Below, in pieces: positions 23,269 through 31,548 of a stretch of 31,657 nucleotides of DNA. The first letter of the stretch is position 1. The number at the start of each line of letters is the position of its first letter. A model generated the notes under the pieces. The model was not told the DNA's origin. It ran no database searches and worked only from the letters and a program-made list of their open reading frames with translations. The position numbers and the translations under genes are program-made. This DNA is from S010-25 sp964466455. Lineage in GTDB: Bacteria > Pseudomonadota > Gammaproteobacteria > SZUA-229. The stretch covers positions 1-31,657 of the forward strand of contig CAYXNL010000025.1 of NCBI GenBank assembly GCA_964466455.1. Direction: 5' to 3'.

Positions 23269-25563
23269 ATGATAACAACCCATAACCTCGGCTTTCCGCG
23301 TATTGGTGGTGCACGCGAATTAAAATTTGCACTGGAATCGTTCTGGAAGGGTGAATCCAGCGAACAGGCACTGTTGCAACAGGGTGAAGAATTGCGCCAG
23401 CGTCATTGGCAGCAGCAGGCACAACTGGATTTTATACCGGCTGGTGATTTTTCATTTTACGATCAGGTGCTGGATATGAGTTTTATGCTGGGTGCCAAAC
23501 CGCCACGGGTGGTTGATCTGGCAGGTAGTGAACTGGATAATTATTTTAGAATTGCGCGTGGTCGCAGCGCCAAAGATACCACTGGTGGTGTTGTCCATGC
23601 TGGTGAAATGACTAAATGGTTTGATACCAACTATCACTATATCGTACCAGAATTTACCGCTGATACCGTGTTCAGTTTAAATCCACAACGGTTACTTGAG
23701 CAGTTGGCCGAAGCAACATCGCAGGGGATTAATGTAAAGCCAGTGATTATCGGCCCGCTTACCTACCTGTGGCTGGGCAAGGAAAAGGATGCATCGAACA
23801 AACTGGATCTGCTGGCAGCATTACTTCCTGTTTATGCAGAACTACTTGATACGCTGGCAGATGCTGGCGCAAAATGGGTGCAGATTGATGAGCCAATTCT
23901 GGTTACCGAACTGAACGTAACATGGAAGCAGGCATTTCGGCTAGCCTATAAGCAACTTGAAAATACCCAGCCAAAACTGTTACTGACCACCTATTTTGGT
24001 ACTTTAGAAGATAATTTGCCGCTAATTTGTGAACTGCCGGTAGCGGGTATTCATCTTGATGTAGTCAATGCAGCAGAGGAAGTGGCACCGTTAATAGAGA
24101 AGCTGCCGGGCGATACCATCGTCTCGCTGGGCATTGTGAATGGCCGGAATATCTGGAAAACAGACCTGGAATATACCCTGGACTGGCTGGAGCCGATTGC
24201 ACAGACATTGCGCGATCGTCTGTGGATTGCACCATCGTGTTCGTTACTGCATGTACCGGTTGATCTGAATAATGAACAGCAACTGGATGAAGACATTAAA
24301 TCCTGGCTGGCCTTTGCCGTACAGAAACTCGATGAGATAGCTCTGCTAGCAAGGGCAGTGAATGAAGGGCGCGACGCAGTAAAAACGCAACTGGCCAGTC
24401 ATGCACAGCAGCTTGCCAGCCGTAGGGTCTCTTCCAGGGTGCATAATCCGGCAGTTAAAAAAAATCTACAGGCAATAACTGCTGAAGCAGGGCAGCGTCA
24501 TAATCCCTACGCACAACGGGCTGAAAAACAGGCCCGTATCCTGACGCTGCCGGTGTATCCGACCACCACCATTGGCTCCTTCCCACAAACCAGCGAAATT
24601 CGTCAGTGCCGCCTGCAATTTCGTCAGGGTAAACTGGATAAAGACAGTTATCAGGCCCGGATGAAAAAAGAAATCGCCCATGCCGTGCAGGTACAGGAAA
24701 CCCTGGGACTGGATGTGCTGGTGCATGGCGAAGCAGAGCGCAATGACATGGTGGAGTATTTTGGTGAACAACTCGACGGCTATGCTTTTAGTCAATTTGG
24801 CTGGGTTCAGTCCTACGGCTCACGTTGCGTTAAACCGCCCATCCTGTTTGGTGATATTAGCCGACCAAAGGCAATGACGGTGGCATGGATCAAGTACGCG
24901 CAATCACTGACCGAAAAACCGATGAAGGGCATGTTAACCGGCCCAGTGACCATACTAAACTGGTCCTTTGTGCGCGATGACCAGGCACGTAGCAAAACCT
25001 GTTACCAGTTAGCGCTGGCGATTCGTGAGGAGGTACTGGATTTGGAAAAAGCGGGTATTCGTATTATCCAGATTGATGAAGCGGCTCTGCGTGAAGGTCT
25101 GCCATTGCGCAAAAGTCAGTGGAAGAACTATCTAAACTGGGCAATAGAAGCTTTTCGTATCACCGCAAACGGTGTCAGCGATGAAACCCAGATCCATACT
25201 CACATGTGTTACTCGGAATTCAACGATATTATTCAGGCGATTGCAGAGATGGATGCCGATGTCATCACTATTGAAACCTCACGCTCGGATATGGAGCTGC
25301 TTGATGTTTTTGAAGATTTTAATTATCCGAATGCGATCGGCCCGGGGGTGTATGACATTCACTCACCCAATACTCCCAGCCAGCAGGATATCGTGCAATG
25401 CATGCAGAAAGCTGCGCAGCGTATTCCCGCCCGGCGTTTATGGATAAACCCGGACTGTGGTCTGAAAACCCGACAGTGGAAAGAGGTAATTCCAGCACTG
25501 GAAAACATGGTAAAAGCCGCACAGATATTACGTCGTGCAGAAGTAACCGTAACAGAACTGTAA
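23269..25563 (+). CDS. metE: Cobalamin-independent methionine synthase
   Basis: MetE transfers methyl from 5-methyltetrahydrofolate-polyglutamate to homocysteine, using zinc and no B12. The zinc ligands are all visible: H645 and C647 (THMCYSEF), E669 (TIETSRSD) and C730 (NPDCGLKTR), offset by four from E. coli numbering. The two-barrel architecture is present, with the N-terminal barrel starting NLGFPRIG and the catalytic barrel starting near PTTTIGSFPQT. Length is 764 residues (E. coli 753). It has a strong ribosome binding site and is probably activated by the divergent MetR. It supplies methionine and hence SAM, used by the methyltransferase and radical SAM enzymes nearby. Confidence 0.98.
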   Translation: MITTHNLGFPRIGGARELKFALESFWKGESSEQALLQQGEELRQRHWQQQAQLDFIPAGDFSFYDQVLDMSFMLGAKPPRVVDLAGSELDNYFRIARGRSAKDTTGGVVHAGEMTKWFDTNYHYIVPEFTADTVFSLNPQRLLEQLAEATSQGINVKPVIIGPLTYLWLGKEKDASNKLDLLAALLPVYAELLDTLADAGAKWVQIDEPILVTELNVTWKQAFRLAYKQLENTQPKLLLTTYFGTLEDNLPLICELPVAGIHLDVVNAAEEVAPLIEKLPGDTIVSLGIVNGRNIWKTDLEYTLDWLEPIAQTLRDRLWIAPSCSLLHVPVDLNNEQQLDEDIKSWLAFAVQKLDEIALLARAVNEGRDAVKTQLASHAQQLASRRVSSRVHNPAVKKNLQAITAEAGQRHNPYAQRAEKQARILTLPVYPTTTIGSFPQTSEIRQCRLQFRQGKLDKDSYQARMKKEIAHAVQVQETLGLDVLVHGEAERNDMVEYFGEQLDGYAFSQFGWVQSYGSRCVKPPILFGDISRPKAMTVAWIKYAQSLTEKPMKGMLTGPVTILNWSFVRDDQARSKTCYQLALAIREEVLDLEKAGIRIIQIDEAALREGLPLRKSQWKNYLNWAIEAFRITANGVSDETQIHTHMCYSEFNDIIQAIAEMDADVITIETSRSDMELLDVFEDFNYPNAIGPGVYDIHSPNTPSQQDIVQCMQKAAQRIPARRLWINPDCGLKTRQWKEVIPALENMVKAAQILRRAEVTVTEL

Positions 25564-25636
25564 AGAAACGCTGTATAAGTCGATATCCTTTACACTTTTT
25601 TATGCTAAATTTTCTATAAAAAATCTCTTTTATTCC

Positions 25637-25685
25637 CATGCCATTGATTTTTATCAATGGCAATATACTTTGGCATGAAACATGC
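25637..25685. promoter_or_regulatory. FNR/ANR-type palindrome in nested inverted repeats
   Basis: TTGATTTTTATCAA (25644-25657) is a perfect match to the FNR/ANR consensus TTGATN4ATCAA. The palindrome extends to 10-bp arms (25639-25648 and 25653-25662). An outer pair, CATGCCA/TGGCATG (25637-25643/25671-25677), and a smaller GCATG/CATGC (25673-25677/25681-25685) surround it. A TATACT (25664-25669) could be a -10 overlapped by the site. Alternatively, activation from -41.5 would start transcription near 25692. The next gene downstream is the 47-residue microprotein at 25749. There is no T-run after the stem, so a terminator for metE is less likely. Confidence 0.6.
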
Positions 25686-25748
25686 TTTTGTATTAGTGAA
25701 GTATTGATGAAGTTAATGAGTATATGAATTTTTTCCGGGGTTGAAATA

Positions 25749-25892
25749 ATGGGGACAGATGATAATAAATATAACGGTCATGAACGACGGGTAGAAAACC
25801 GACGCCATATTGAAGACAGACGTTCTACGATGCGTTTTAATGATACGTTAGGGCGGCGTTCCGGTGTTGAAAGGCGGTTGCCGGTGCATTAG
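25749..25892 (+). CDS. 47-residue arginine-pair microprotein
   Basis: A short frame starts at ATG 25749 after GGGG (25737-25740) and ends at TAG 25890-25892, directly against the csiV stop. The product has Arg-Arg pairs at residues 13, 18, 24, 36 and 42, in the pattern HERRVENRRHIEDRR and later GRRSGVERR. It has no membrane segment or signal peptide. Small ERR/DRR-repeat proteins of this kind occur in gammaproteobacteria without assigned function. The FNR-type site about 100 bases upstream and the exact fit between neighbours argue that it is a gene. Not proven expressed. Confidence 0.6.
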   Translation: MGTDDNKYNGHERRVENRRHIEDRRSTMRFNDTLGRRSGVERRLPVH

Positions 25893-26708
25893 TTATTCAG
25901 CGGTTTCCCGGTTGTTTTTAGCTACCGGGGATGGATTAATCTGTACCAGTATGCCAACTAGCGGGTAGTCGATATAGTGTAGTACCTTACTGCGCATGCG
26001 GCGGTGGCTGATAATGTGATAGTGCTGAATAACCGGTACCGGTTGCAGGCTATTGCCTGTGCCGGCATTATTATCGCCGCCGCTGATATCCTGACTTTTA
26101 TCCAGATTTATATTATCGTCATCCGGTTTTATTACCTGCATGGCTTTACGCTGATAATCCAGATTAGTATAAAAGTGCAGGTACCTGGACAGAACGACTT
26201 TTAACGTTCCGTCGATGGTGTTTTTTGTTTTTACTACGGCGTTATTTTTCAGTTCCGACAATTTTATTGCCCGCGCCTGAGTTTTATCCCAGCCGGGTTG
26301 ACGCCATGCAGCGTACATCAGCACATTATAATGACTGGACGCTGCAACACGTTTTTCTTCTCTGGTTAAAATGTAGGGTTTAATATTTTGAATCATCGCA
26401 GCCCTGTTTTCCGCTGATTTAGCGGCTTTATCTGTGGCTACGTCAGGCTGTGATGTTTTTTCTTTAGCAATCGTCTGCTCGTTGGCTGTTATGCTGTCAA
26501 CCGGTGTAATAACATTATCCCATTGCTCCGCATGCAGGTATTTTGCATCGGCATCTTCATAGATAATGACTTCAACATCGTAATAGTGACTGGACGCATA
26601 GCTGATATGTGCAAAAAGAAGCAGGCATAAAGTGGTGACTGCCATAAATACTCGAGAGGTATGTAGATGAGGAACAGGTAACATATTGAAAGAAGCATAG
26701 GTTTTCAT
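25893..26708 (-). CDS. csiV: CsiV-family secreted protein
   Basis: The CsiV family (named for a peptidoglycan-binding protein in mycobacteria-unrelated gammaproteobacteria such as Pseudomonas) consists of periplasmic proteins. A hydrophobic signal segment (about residues 20-39, ending HISYA) precedes the family opening YYDVEVIIYED and EQWDN. The C-terminal half has VLMYAAWRQPGWD, then VLSRYLHFYTNLDY and HRRMRSKVLHYIDYPLVGILVQI, typical of the family. The middle (residues 75-105) is Ala/Lys-rich linker. It follows mfd by 23 bases on the same strand, a conserved gammaproteobacterial linkage. Several ATGs (26708, 26684, 26645) could start it; no ribosome binding site decides between them. Confidence 0.85.
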   Translation of the reverse strand: MKTYASFNMLPVPHLHTSRVFMAVTTLCLLLFAHISYASSHYYDVEVIIYEDADAKYLHAEQWDNVITPVDSITANEQTIAKEKTSQPDVATDKAAKSAENRAAMIQNIKPYILTREEKRVAASSHYNVLMYAAWRQPGWDKTQARAIKLSELKNNAVVKTKNTIDGTLKVVLSRYLHFYTNLDYQRKAMQVIKPDDDNINLDKSQDISGGDNNAGTGNSLQPVPVIQHYHIISHRRMRSKVLHYIDYPLVGILVQINPSPVAKNNRETAE

Positions 26709-26731
26709 TGTGGTTTATTTTAGCTGTTTTT

Positions 26732-29700
26732 TCAGGCTGCATTCATATTATTTTGTGCGGTATTATCCAGCCTTAATTGCCTGATAATATCGTTAATCTG
26801 CCGGGGCCGTTGTGTTGCATCTTCATTTACTTCAAGAATACGTAAGGTGTCTGTACCATTAAAGCGGTAATGTGATGCGCGGGTTTGTATCAGTTCTATC
26901 AACCGACCTGGGTCAATATTTGGTTGTGCATTAAACTGTATTTTAATTTCGTGATCGTTAGCTTCGATTTTTATAATCCCGGTATCTTCAGCAAGCATTT
27001 TTATTTCAGTAACGGTAAATAAATTCTGTACATAATCCGGCAATAGACCAAATCGGTCAATTAGTTCGACACGCAGTTCATCCAGTATTTTACCGCCGTT
27101 GGCGCTGGCAATACGTTTATATAACATTAGCCGCTGGTGCACATCATACACATAATCATCGGGTATTAGCGCAGGCATACCGAGGTCTATTTCGACACCG
27201 GCATGTAATGGTACGTCAGGATCCGGTACATCGCCACGTTTTAATGCGGTTACTGCACGTTCAAGTAACTCACTGTACAAACTGAAGCCCACCTCAGAAA
27301 TCTGACCACTCTGGTTTTCGCCCAGTAATTCGCCGGCACCACGAATTTCCAGATCGTGTGTCGCCAGGGTGAAGCCTACGCCAAGATCTTCCAGCGATTC
27401 AATGGCGGCTAAACGTTTTTTGGCATCTTCTGTCATGGCCGATTCTGGCGGGGTGATCAAATAGGCGTAGGCACGATGGTGGGAGCGTCCAACCCGACCT
27501 CGAATCTGGTGTAGCTGTGCCAGTCCTAAACGGTCGGCTTTATTGATAATAATGGTATTTGCTGTCGGTACATCAATACCACTTTCAATAATGGTGGTAC
27601 TGACCAGGATATTAAAACGTTGGTGATAAAAATTCAGCATCACCTGTTCAAGCTGTTTTTCCGGCATTTGACCGTGAGCAAATTCAATTCTGGCCTCTGG
27701 CATCAGGGCGCGCAGATTATGACAGATCTTTTCGATGGTTTTAACTTCATTGTGCAGGAAATAAACCTGACCACCGCGTTTTAATTCGCGCTGACAGGCT
27801 TCTACGATCAGATTTTCATTCCATTGTGTGACGAAAGTATTAATAGAATGGCGATGCATTGGCGGGGTGGAAATAATCGACATATCTCGAATACCCGCTA
27901 ACGACATGTTTAACGTACGCGGAATCGGGGTGGCGGTTAAGGTTAGTATATCCACCTGCGCACGCATCGACTTAAGTTGCTCTTTATGGCGTACGCCGAA
28001 ACGGTGTTCCTCATCAACAATAATCAGACCCAGATCATTAAATTTAATACTTTTCTGTAACAGCTTATGGGTACCGATAACCAGGTCAATTTTGCCATTT
28101 TTAATCTGTTGAAGAATATTGTTCTGCTGTTTTGTGGTATTAAATCGTGATAGACAGCCAACATTAATCGGCCAGTCAGCAAAGCGGTCACTGAAATTCT
28201 GGTAATGCTGCTGTGCCAGCAGGGTAGTTGGAACTAGTATGGCAACCTGTTTACCACTGTTGGCAACGGCAAAGGCCGCACGCATGGCTACTTCAGTTTT
28301 ACCAAAACCAACATCGCCACAGACCACCCGATCCATTGGCTGACTGCGTGCCAGATCGGCGAGTACGTCTTTAATCGTATTTTCCTGGTCGGGCGTTTCT
28401 TCAAACGGGAAGCCATTACAGAAACTATTATATTCATTTTCATCAATATGATAGGCATAGCCCTGTATGGCAGCACGCCGGGCGTGAATATCCAGTAGTT
28501 CTGCCGCCACGTCACGTGCCTGCTTCGCAGCTTTTTGACGAGCTTTAGACCATTGATCCGTGCCCAGTTTATGCACCGGGGCATGCTCGGCGGAAGCACC
28601 AGTATAGCGGCTGATCAAATGCAACGAGGCAACCGGGACGTAAAGCTTGTCACTACCGGCATATTCAAGTAATAAAAACTCGGCATCGTAACCATCACCA
28701 CTGAGTTTTTCCAGCCCCCGGTAACGACCAACACCATGTTCAAGATGCACTACCGGTGCACCAATAGTCAGGTCGGTCAGGTTCTGTACAATTGCATCGG
28801 CATCCGGGCCACGTTTTGTACGGCGACGTTTCTGGATTGCTCGCTGGCCGTATATTTGTGCTTCGGTAATAACAGATATATCAGGAGAATGGATTACCAG
28901 CCCCTGACTAATATCAGAAACAGTTATACCGATATGTTCAGTAGAACGGGTAAACACCTGCCAGTTTTTACAATCTTCCGGGTAGATCCGGTGTTCGCGC
29001 AACAGCTCGATTAATACTTCACGTCGGCCTCTGGTTTCGGCAACAAATAACAGCCGCCCCGGATAAGTCTGGATAAAATGAATAAGGGCTGAGGCTGGAT
29101 TATCCGCCTGTGTTCGCAAGATCAGATCCGGTGGCTGATCAATATTCAGGTTAGAGGATTCATCCAGATTTTTTTTTACCGATATAATCACCCGGCTGAC
29201 AGTATTAAGTTGCTGTTCAGCCTGCAGCATAGGTAAATACAGCTTTTCAGGCGGTAGAATAGGGCGCTCAATATCATGACGACGCTGTTCATAGCGTTGT
29301 TGTATATCGTCGGCAAAAGCGCCAAAATAATCGTGCAAATTTTCCGGAAGGATAAACAGGCTGCTTCGTGGTAGGTAATCGAACAGGGTTTCTAAGGCAT
29401 CAAAAAAAACCGGCAGGTAATATTCAATACCCGGTACCATGATTCCATCGCTGACGTTTTTATAGATAAGACTGGTCAGTGGATCACCTTCCAGCATTTC
29501 ACGATAACGGCGACGAAAGGCAGAAATACCCGCTTCATCCGTGGGAAATTCCCGCGCCGGTAGTAATTCAATTTTATCTACCTTATTATCCGAACGTTGG
29601 CTGGCAGGATCGAAACAACGAATTGACTCGATTTCATCATCAAACAGATCAATCCGGTAGGGTGTGTTCGCGCCAGCCGGATACAGATCAATAATCGAGC

Positions 29701-30295
29701 CGCGAATGGCAAATTCACCATGACCCATGACTTCGGTTACATGACTATAGCCGCTTGATTCAAGATCAAGCCTAAATTTTGAGCTGTCCAGTGTCTGGCC
29801 TACATGCAGACGTAATACACTGCCGCGAATATAACTTCGCGGTGGCAAACGCTGTAACAGTGTGTTTACCGGTACAATCAGAATATCCTGTGCGTTTAAT
29901 CGTTCGAGTTGATGCAGGGTAGTCAGGCGCTCCGCAATAATATCCTGATGCGGTGAAAATACATCATAAGGCAATGTTTCCCAGTCCGGCAAATGAAACA
30001 GCCGTTGCCGAGTATCCTTATAAAATTCAACTTCACGTGTCAGACTATCAGCCTGGCTGGTATCTTCAACCACGATAACCAGTGGTCCATTTTTATATTT
30101 CTGTGCTGCTTCAACACACAATAATGCCAGTGAACTGCCATACAGGCGGCTCCAGTGGATAGATTGGCAGGGTTCGGGAAGTCCAGGTTTTAACAAGATT
30201 CTGTACGGGTAAATAATGAAAAGCGAATTATCCTTTGAGATGCAGGTTATTACAAGTTTTTCAGCAAAAATTGTTTTCGTGGTGTACCAGGGCAT
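26732..30295 (-). CDS. mfd: Transcription-repair coupling factor Mfd
   Basis: Mfd pushes stalled RNA polymerase off damaged DNA and recruits UvrA. In order, it has the UvrB-like N-terminal module (LPDWETLPYDVFSPHQD), the RNA-polymerase-interacting/CarD-like domain (VVHLEHGVGRYRGLEKL), a superfamily 2 translocase with Walker A GDVGFGKTEVAMR near residue 660, DEEHRFG and TATPIPRTLNMSL, then RGRVGRSHHRAYAYL, and the C-terminal TRCF domain (LRVELIDRFGLLPDYVQNL). At 1187 residues it is about 40 longer than E. coli Mfd (1148). The extra is largely N-terminal: the first ~30 residues do not resemble the family, so the true start may be further in, at a non-ATG codon. Confidence 0.97.
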   Translation of the reverse strand: MPWYTTKTIFAEKLVITCISKDNSLFIIYPYRILLKPGLPEPCQSIHWSRLYGSSLALLCVEAAQKYKNGPLVIVVEDTSQADSLTREVEFYKDTRQRLFHLPDWETLPYDVFSPHQDIIAERLTTLHQLERLNAQDILIVPVNTLLQRLPPRSYIRGSVLRLHVGQTLDSSKFRLDLESSGYSHVTEVMGHGEFAIRGSIIDLYPAGANTPYRIDLFDDEIESIRCFDPASQRSDNKVDKIELLPAREFPTDEAGISAFRRRYREMLEGDPLTSLIYKNVSDGIMVPGIEYYLPVFFDALETLFDYLPRSSLFILPENLHDYFGAFADDIQQRYEQRRHDIERPILPPEKLYLPMLQAEQQLNTVSRVIISVKKNLDESSNLNIDQPPDLILRTQADNPASALIHFIQTYPGRLLFVAETRGRREVLIELLREHRIYPEDCKNWQVFTRSTEHIGITVSDISQGLVIHSPDISVITEAQIYGQRAIQKRRRTKRGPDADAIVQNLTDLTIGAPVVHLEHGVGRYRGLEKLSGDGYDAEFLLLEYAGSDKLYVPVASLHLISRYTGASAEHAPVHKLGTDQWSKARQKAAKQARDVAAELLDIHARRAAIQGYAYHIDENEYNSFCNGFPFEETPDQENTIKDVLADLARSQPMDRVVCGDVGFGKTEVAMRAAFAVANSGKQVAILVPTTLLAQQHYQNFSDRFADWPINVGCLSRFNTTKQQNNILQQIKNGKIDLVIGTHKLLQKSIKFNDLGLIIVDEEHRFGVRHKEQLKSMRAQVDILTLTATPIPRTLNMSLAGIRDMSIISTPPMHRHSINTFVTQWNENLIVEACQRELKRGGQVYFLHNEVKTIEKICHNLRALMPEARIEFAHGQMPEKQLEQVMLNFYHQRFNILVSTTIIESGIDVPTANTIIINKADRLGLAQLHQIRGRVGRSHHRAYAYLITPPESAMTEDAKKRLAAIESLEDLGVGFTLATHDLEIRGAGELLGENQSGQISEVGFSLYSELLERAVTALKRGDVPDPDVPLHAGVEIDLGMPALIPDDYVYDVHQRLMLYKRIASANGGKILDELRVELIDRFGLLPDYVQNLFTVTEIKMLAEDTGIIKIEANDHEIKIQFNAQPNIDPGRLIELIQTRASHYRFNGTDTLRILEVNEDATQRPRQINDIIRQLRLDNTAQNNMNAA

Positions 30296-30362
30296 TCCGG
30301 CACTTACGAAAGAGCGGGATTAAACCAGGGCGATCAGGTAGAGCGATTGTATGCCTTTTTTA

Positions 30363-30737
30363 TTAATAAAGCTTTATTTTTAAAACTTTATTTAGAAGTT
30401 TAAAATGCTTATCAAGAGAGTATATTTTACAATTATTTTGATTGGCATTTTGTGCAATTATTAAATCGGGAATGCCAACCCCATTTGCTCCCGATTTTAA
30501 ACATTTAACTTGTAACTGAATGATTTCCTCCCAGTGAATATCTAATGGTATTCGGTTTACTTCATTCAGTAATTTAATAACTGCTGTTTGTTTTTTTATT
30601 TTTAAATACGGTATTAATTCCGCCAAAATAATTTCATTAGTAACAATAAGATTTTCATCTATTAAAAATTCTAAATCACTGGAATTTTTGCCACCTCGAA
30701 AATAATCTATCCAAATTGAAGTATCCACCAATACCAT
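30363..30737 (-). CDS. vapC: VapC-type PIN-domain ribonuclease toxin
   Basis: PIN-domain toxins cleave RNA, typically initiator tRNA or rRNA loops, when released from VapB. The four acidic active-site residues are all present: D5 (VLVDTSIWID), E40 (IILAEL), D91 (GIPDLIIAQ) and D109 (YSLDKHF). Length is 124 residues, in the usual range. It follows vapB by 2 bases on the same strand. The gene is clearly richer in A+T than the adjacent mfd, suggesting horizontal acquisition. It appears intact. Confidence 0.92.
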   Translation of the reverse strand: MVLVDTSIWIDYFRGGKNSSDLEFLIDENLIVTNEIILAELIPYLKIKKQTAVIKLLNEVNRIPLDIHWEEIIQLQVKCLKSGANGVGIPDLIIAQNANQNNCKIYSLDKHFKLLNKVLKIKLY

Positions 30738-30739
30738 TA

Positions 30740-30934
30740 TTAATGCCGACCTCTTATTTCATCAAGGTTTATATCTATATCAATTCTTCCTTTATATTTT
30801 TTAAGATCGGAAATTTTTGATTTTCTTACCAATTCTTCAAGTGCTCTAACGATAACACCTGTTTTTGTAGATGTGCGAGTTATTTTCATTGCCTCATCGA
30901 GTAAGTTCTCTGGCAGATCAAGGGTAGTTCTCAT
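30740..30934 (-). CDS. vapB: VapB-family antitoxin
   Basis: A 64-residue antitoxin of the short ribbon-helix-helix-like VapB type. The N-terminal MRTTLDLPENLLDEAMKIT is the DNA-binding part, TSTKTGVIVRALEELVRK completes it, and the C-terminal KKYKGRIDIDINLDEIRGR would wrap the toxin. The ATG at 30934 is chosen because AGGAGAGGC lies 4-12 bases upstream on the minus strand; an earlier ATG (30979) would run through the operator. It forms an operon with vapC and probably represses its own promoter. Confidence 0.9.
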   Translation of the reverse strand: MRTTLDLPENLLDEAMKITRTSTKTGVIVRALEELVRKSKISDLKKYKGRIDIDINLDEIRGRH

Positions 30935-30945
30935 AATGCCTCTCC

Positions 30946-30989
30946 TATATGATGCATACGATTGTAGTATATGATGCATATGATTTCAA
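30946..30989 (-). promoter_or_regulatory. vapBC promoter with two operator repeats
   Basis: On the minus strand, TTGAAA (30989-30984) and TACAAT (30966-30961) are separated by exactly 17 bases. Two 18-bp direct repeats beginning TATATGATGCATA on the plus strand (30946-30963 and 30968-30985) match at 17 of 18 positions with a 22-base period, about two helical turns. One lies in the spacer and the other covers the -10, the arrangement expected for VapB/VapBC autorepression. Confidence 0.75.
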
Positions 30990-31162
30990 GAGGCTAACAG
31001 TTTTTTATACAACAACTCCGCTTCTTGCGTCAGGCTGGGTTCAAGCTCAATAAGCCGTTCTAGTAGATTCCTCTGGCAGTGTTTTATTGTTAACACAATC
31101 ACTATATTTTTCACACGAGTGCAAATGAGGTAATGATTACGAACAGGATAAAATTGAAAGAA
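30986..31162 (-). pseudogene. Degraded RelE/ParE-like toxin C-terminus
   Basis: One minus-strand frame reads FFQFYPVRNHYLICTRVKN, then IVIVLTIKHCQRNLLERLIELE and ends at a TGA (30988-30986). FYPVRNHYLI-TRV resembles the C-terminal core of RelE/ParE-family toxins (YPVGxHxIxYRV-type). No start codon or N-terminal half is present. The upstream frame contains a stop, so this is a remnant. Its end overlaps the -35 element of vapBC, so vapBC may have inserted next to or replaced part of an older system. Moderate certainty. Confidence 0.45.
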
Positions 31163-31296
31163 CTTACCGGAATGCTCTCATAACCTGAAATTGCATCGCG
31201 ATAACCACTAATAATCGCTTGTTTTAATTCAGCTGCTTCGATGTTCTCTTTTTTCTGGCGAATTAAACTTCTTAAGAACTTACTTGGTGTTTGCAT
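31111..31296 (-). pseudogene. ParD-like antitoxin remnant
   Basis: Residues 1-39 of this frame (TPSKFLRSLIRQKKENIEAA, then ELKQAIISGYRDAISGY) resemble the C-terminal helices of ParD/CopG antitoxins. The ribbon-helix-helix N-terminus is missing. After about position 31180 the frame drifts into the shifted toxin remnant and reads a meaningless hydrophobic end. The order antitoxin-then-toxin on one strand fits a decayed parDE pair. Confidence 0.45.
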
Positions 31297-31343
31297 ATAG
31301 AAAGCTGTATCCAGTATTACGATACACTTTCAAAGAATTCATC

Positions 31344-31541
31344 TCAGGCCTCAGCCATCACCTCTGGACCATAATTTTTTAATGCATGCTCAATTAGAAT
31401 TGGAATGATTTCGCCTTCTGTCCGGCGCATTTTTTGCCAGCTCAGACTCGTAACGGGTGCCATATTCCTAGTTATGCAGCATTTTTTGCCGCTACCACAT
31501 GGGCAGGGGGGGGGGTCGTTGCGACCGTTTTTTGTGGACAT
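31344..31541 (-). pseudogene. Truncated SEC-C zinc-motif gene
   Basis: The frame starts MSTKNGRNDP and has a SEC-C-type zinc motif CPCGSGKKCC, in which the spacer before the last Cys pair is shorter than the usual GSGKKYKxCC. SLSWQKMRRTEGEIIPILI and HALKNYGPEVMAEA follow. It then meets a TGA (31346-31344) where I expect Trp (AEAWDEF in relatives as I recall them), and DEF continues after the stop. A run of ten G on the plus strand (31506-31515) encodes the Pro-Pro-Pro before the motif. It is likely a pseudogene by nonsense mutation plus 3' loss. Confidence 0.55.
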
Positions 31542-31548
31542 ATCGTTT

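Noticed and set aside
25639..25662. Rho-independent terminator of metE
   Set aside because: The stem is long but A+T rich, has no T-run after it and contains a perfect FNR/ANR consensus, so a regulatory site is preferred. A mild termination role is not excluded.
28736..29014. Plus-strand frames inside mfd, metE and the protease gene
   Set aside because: They are antisense or shifted shadows of strongly conserved genes, with no ribosome binding sites or family resemblance.
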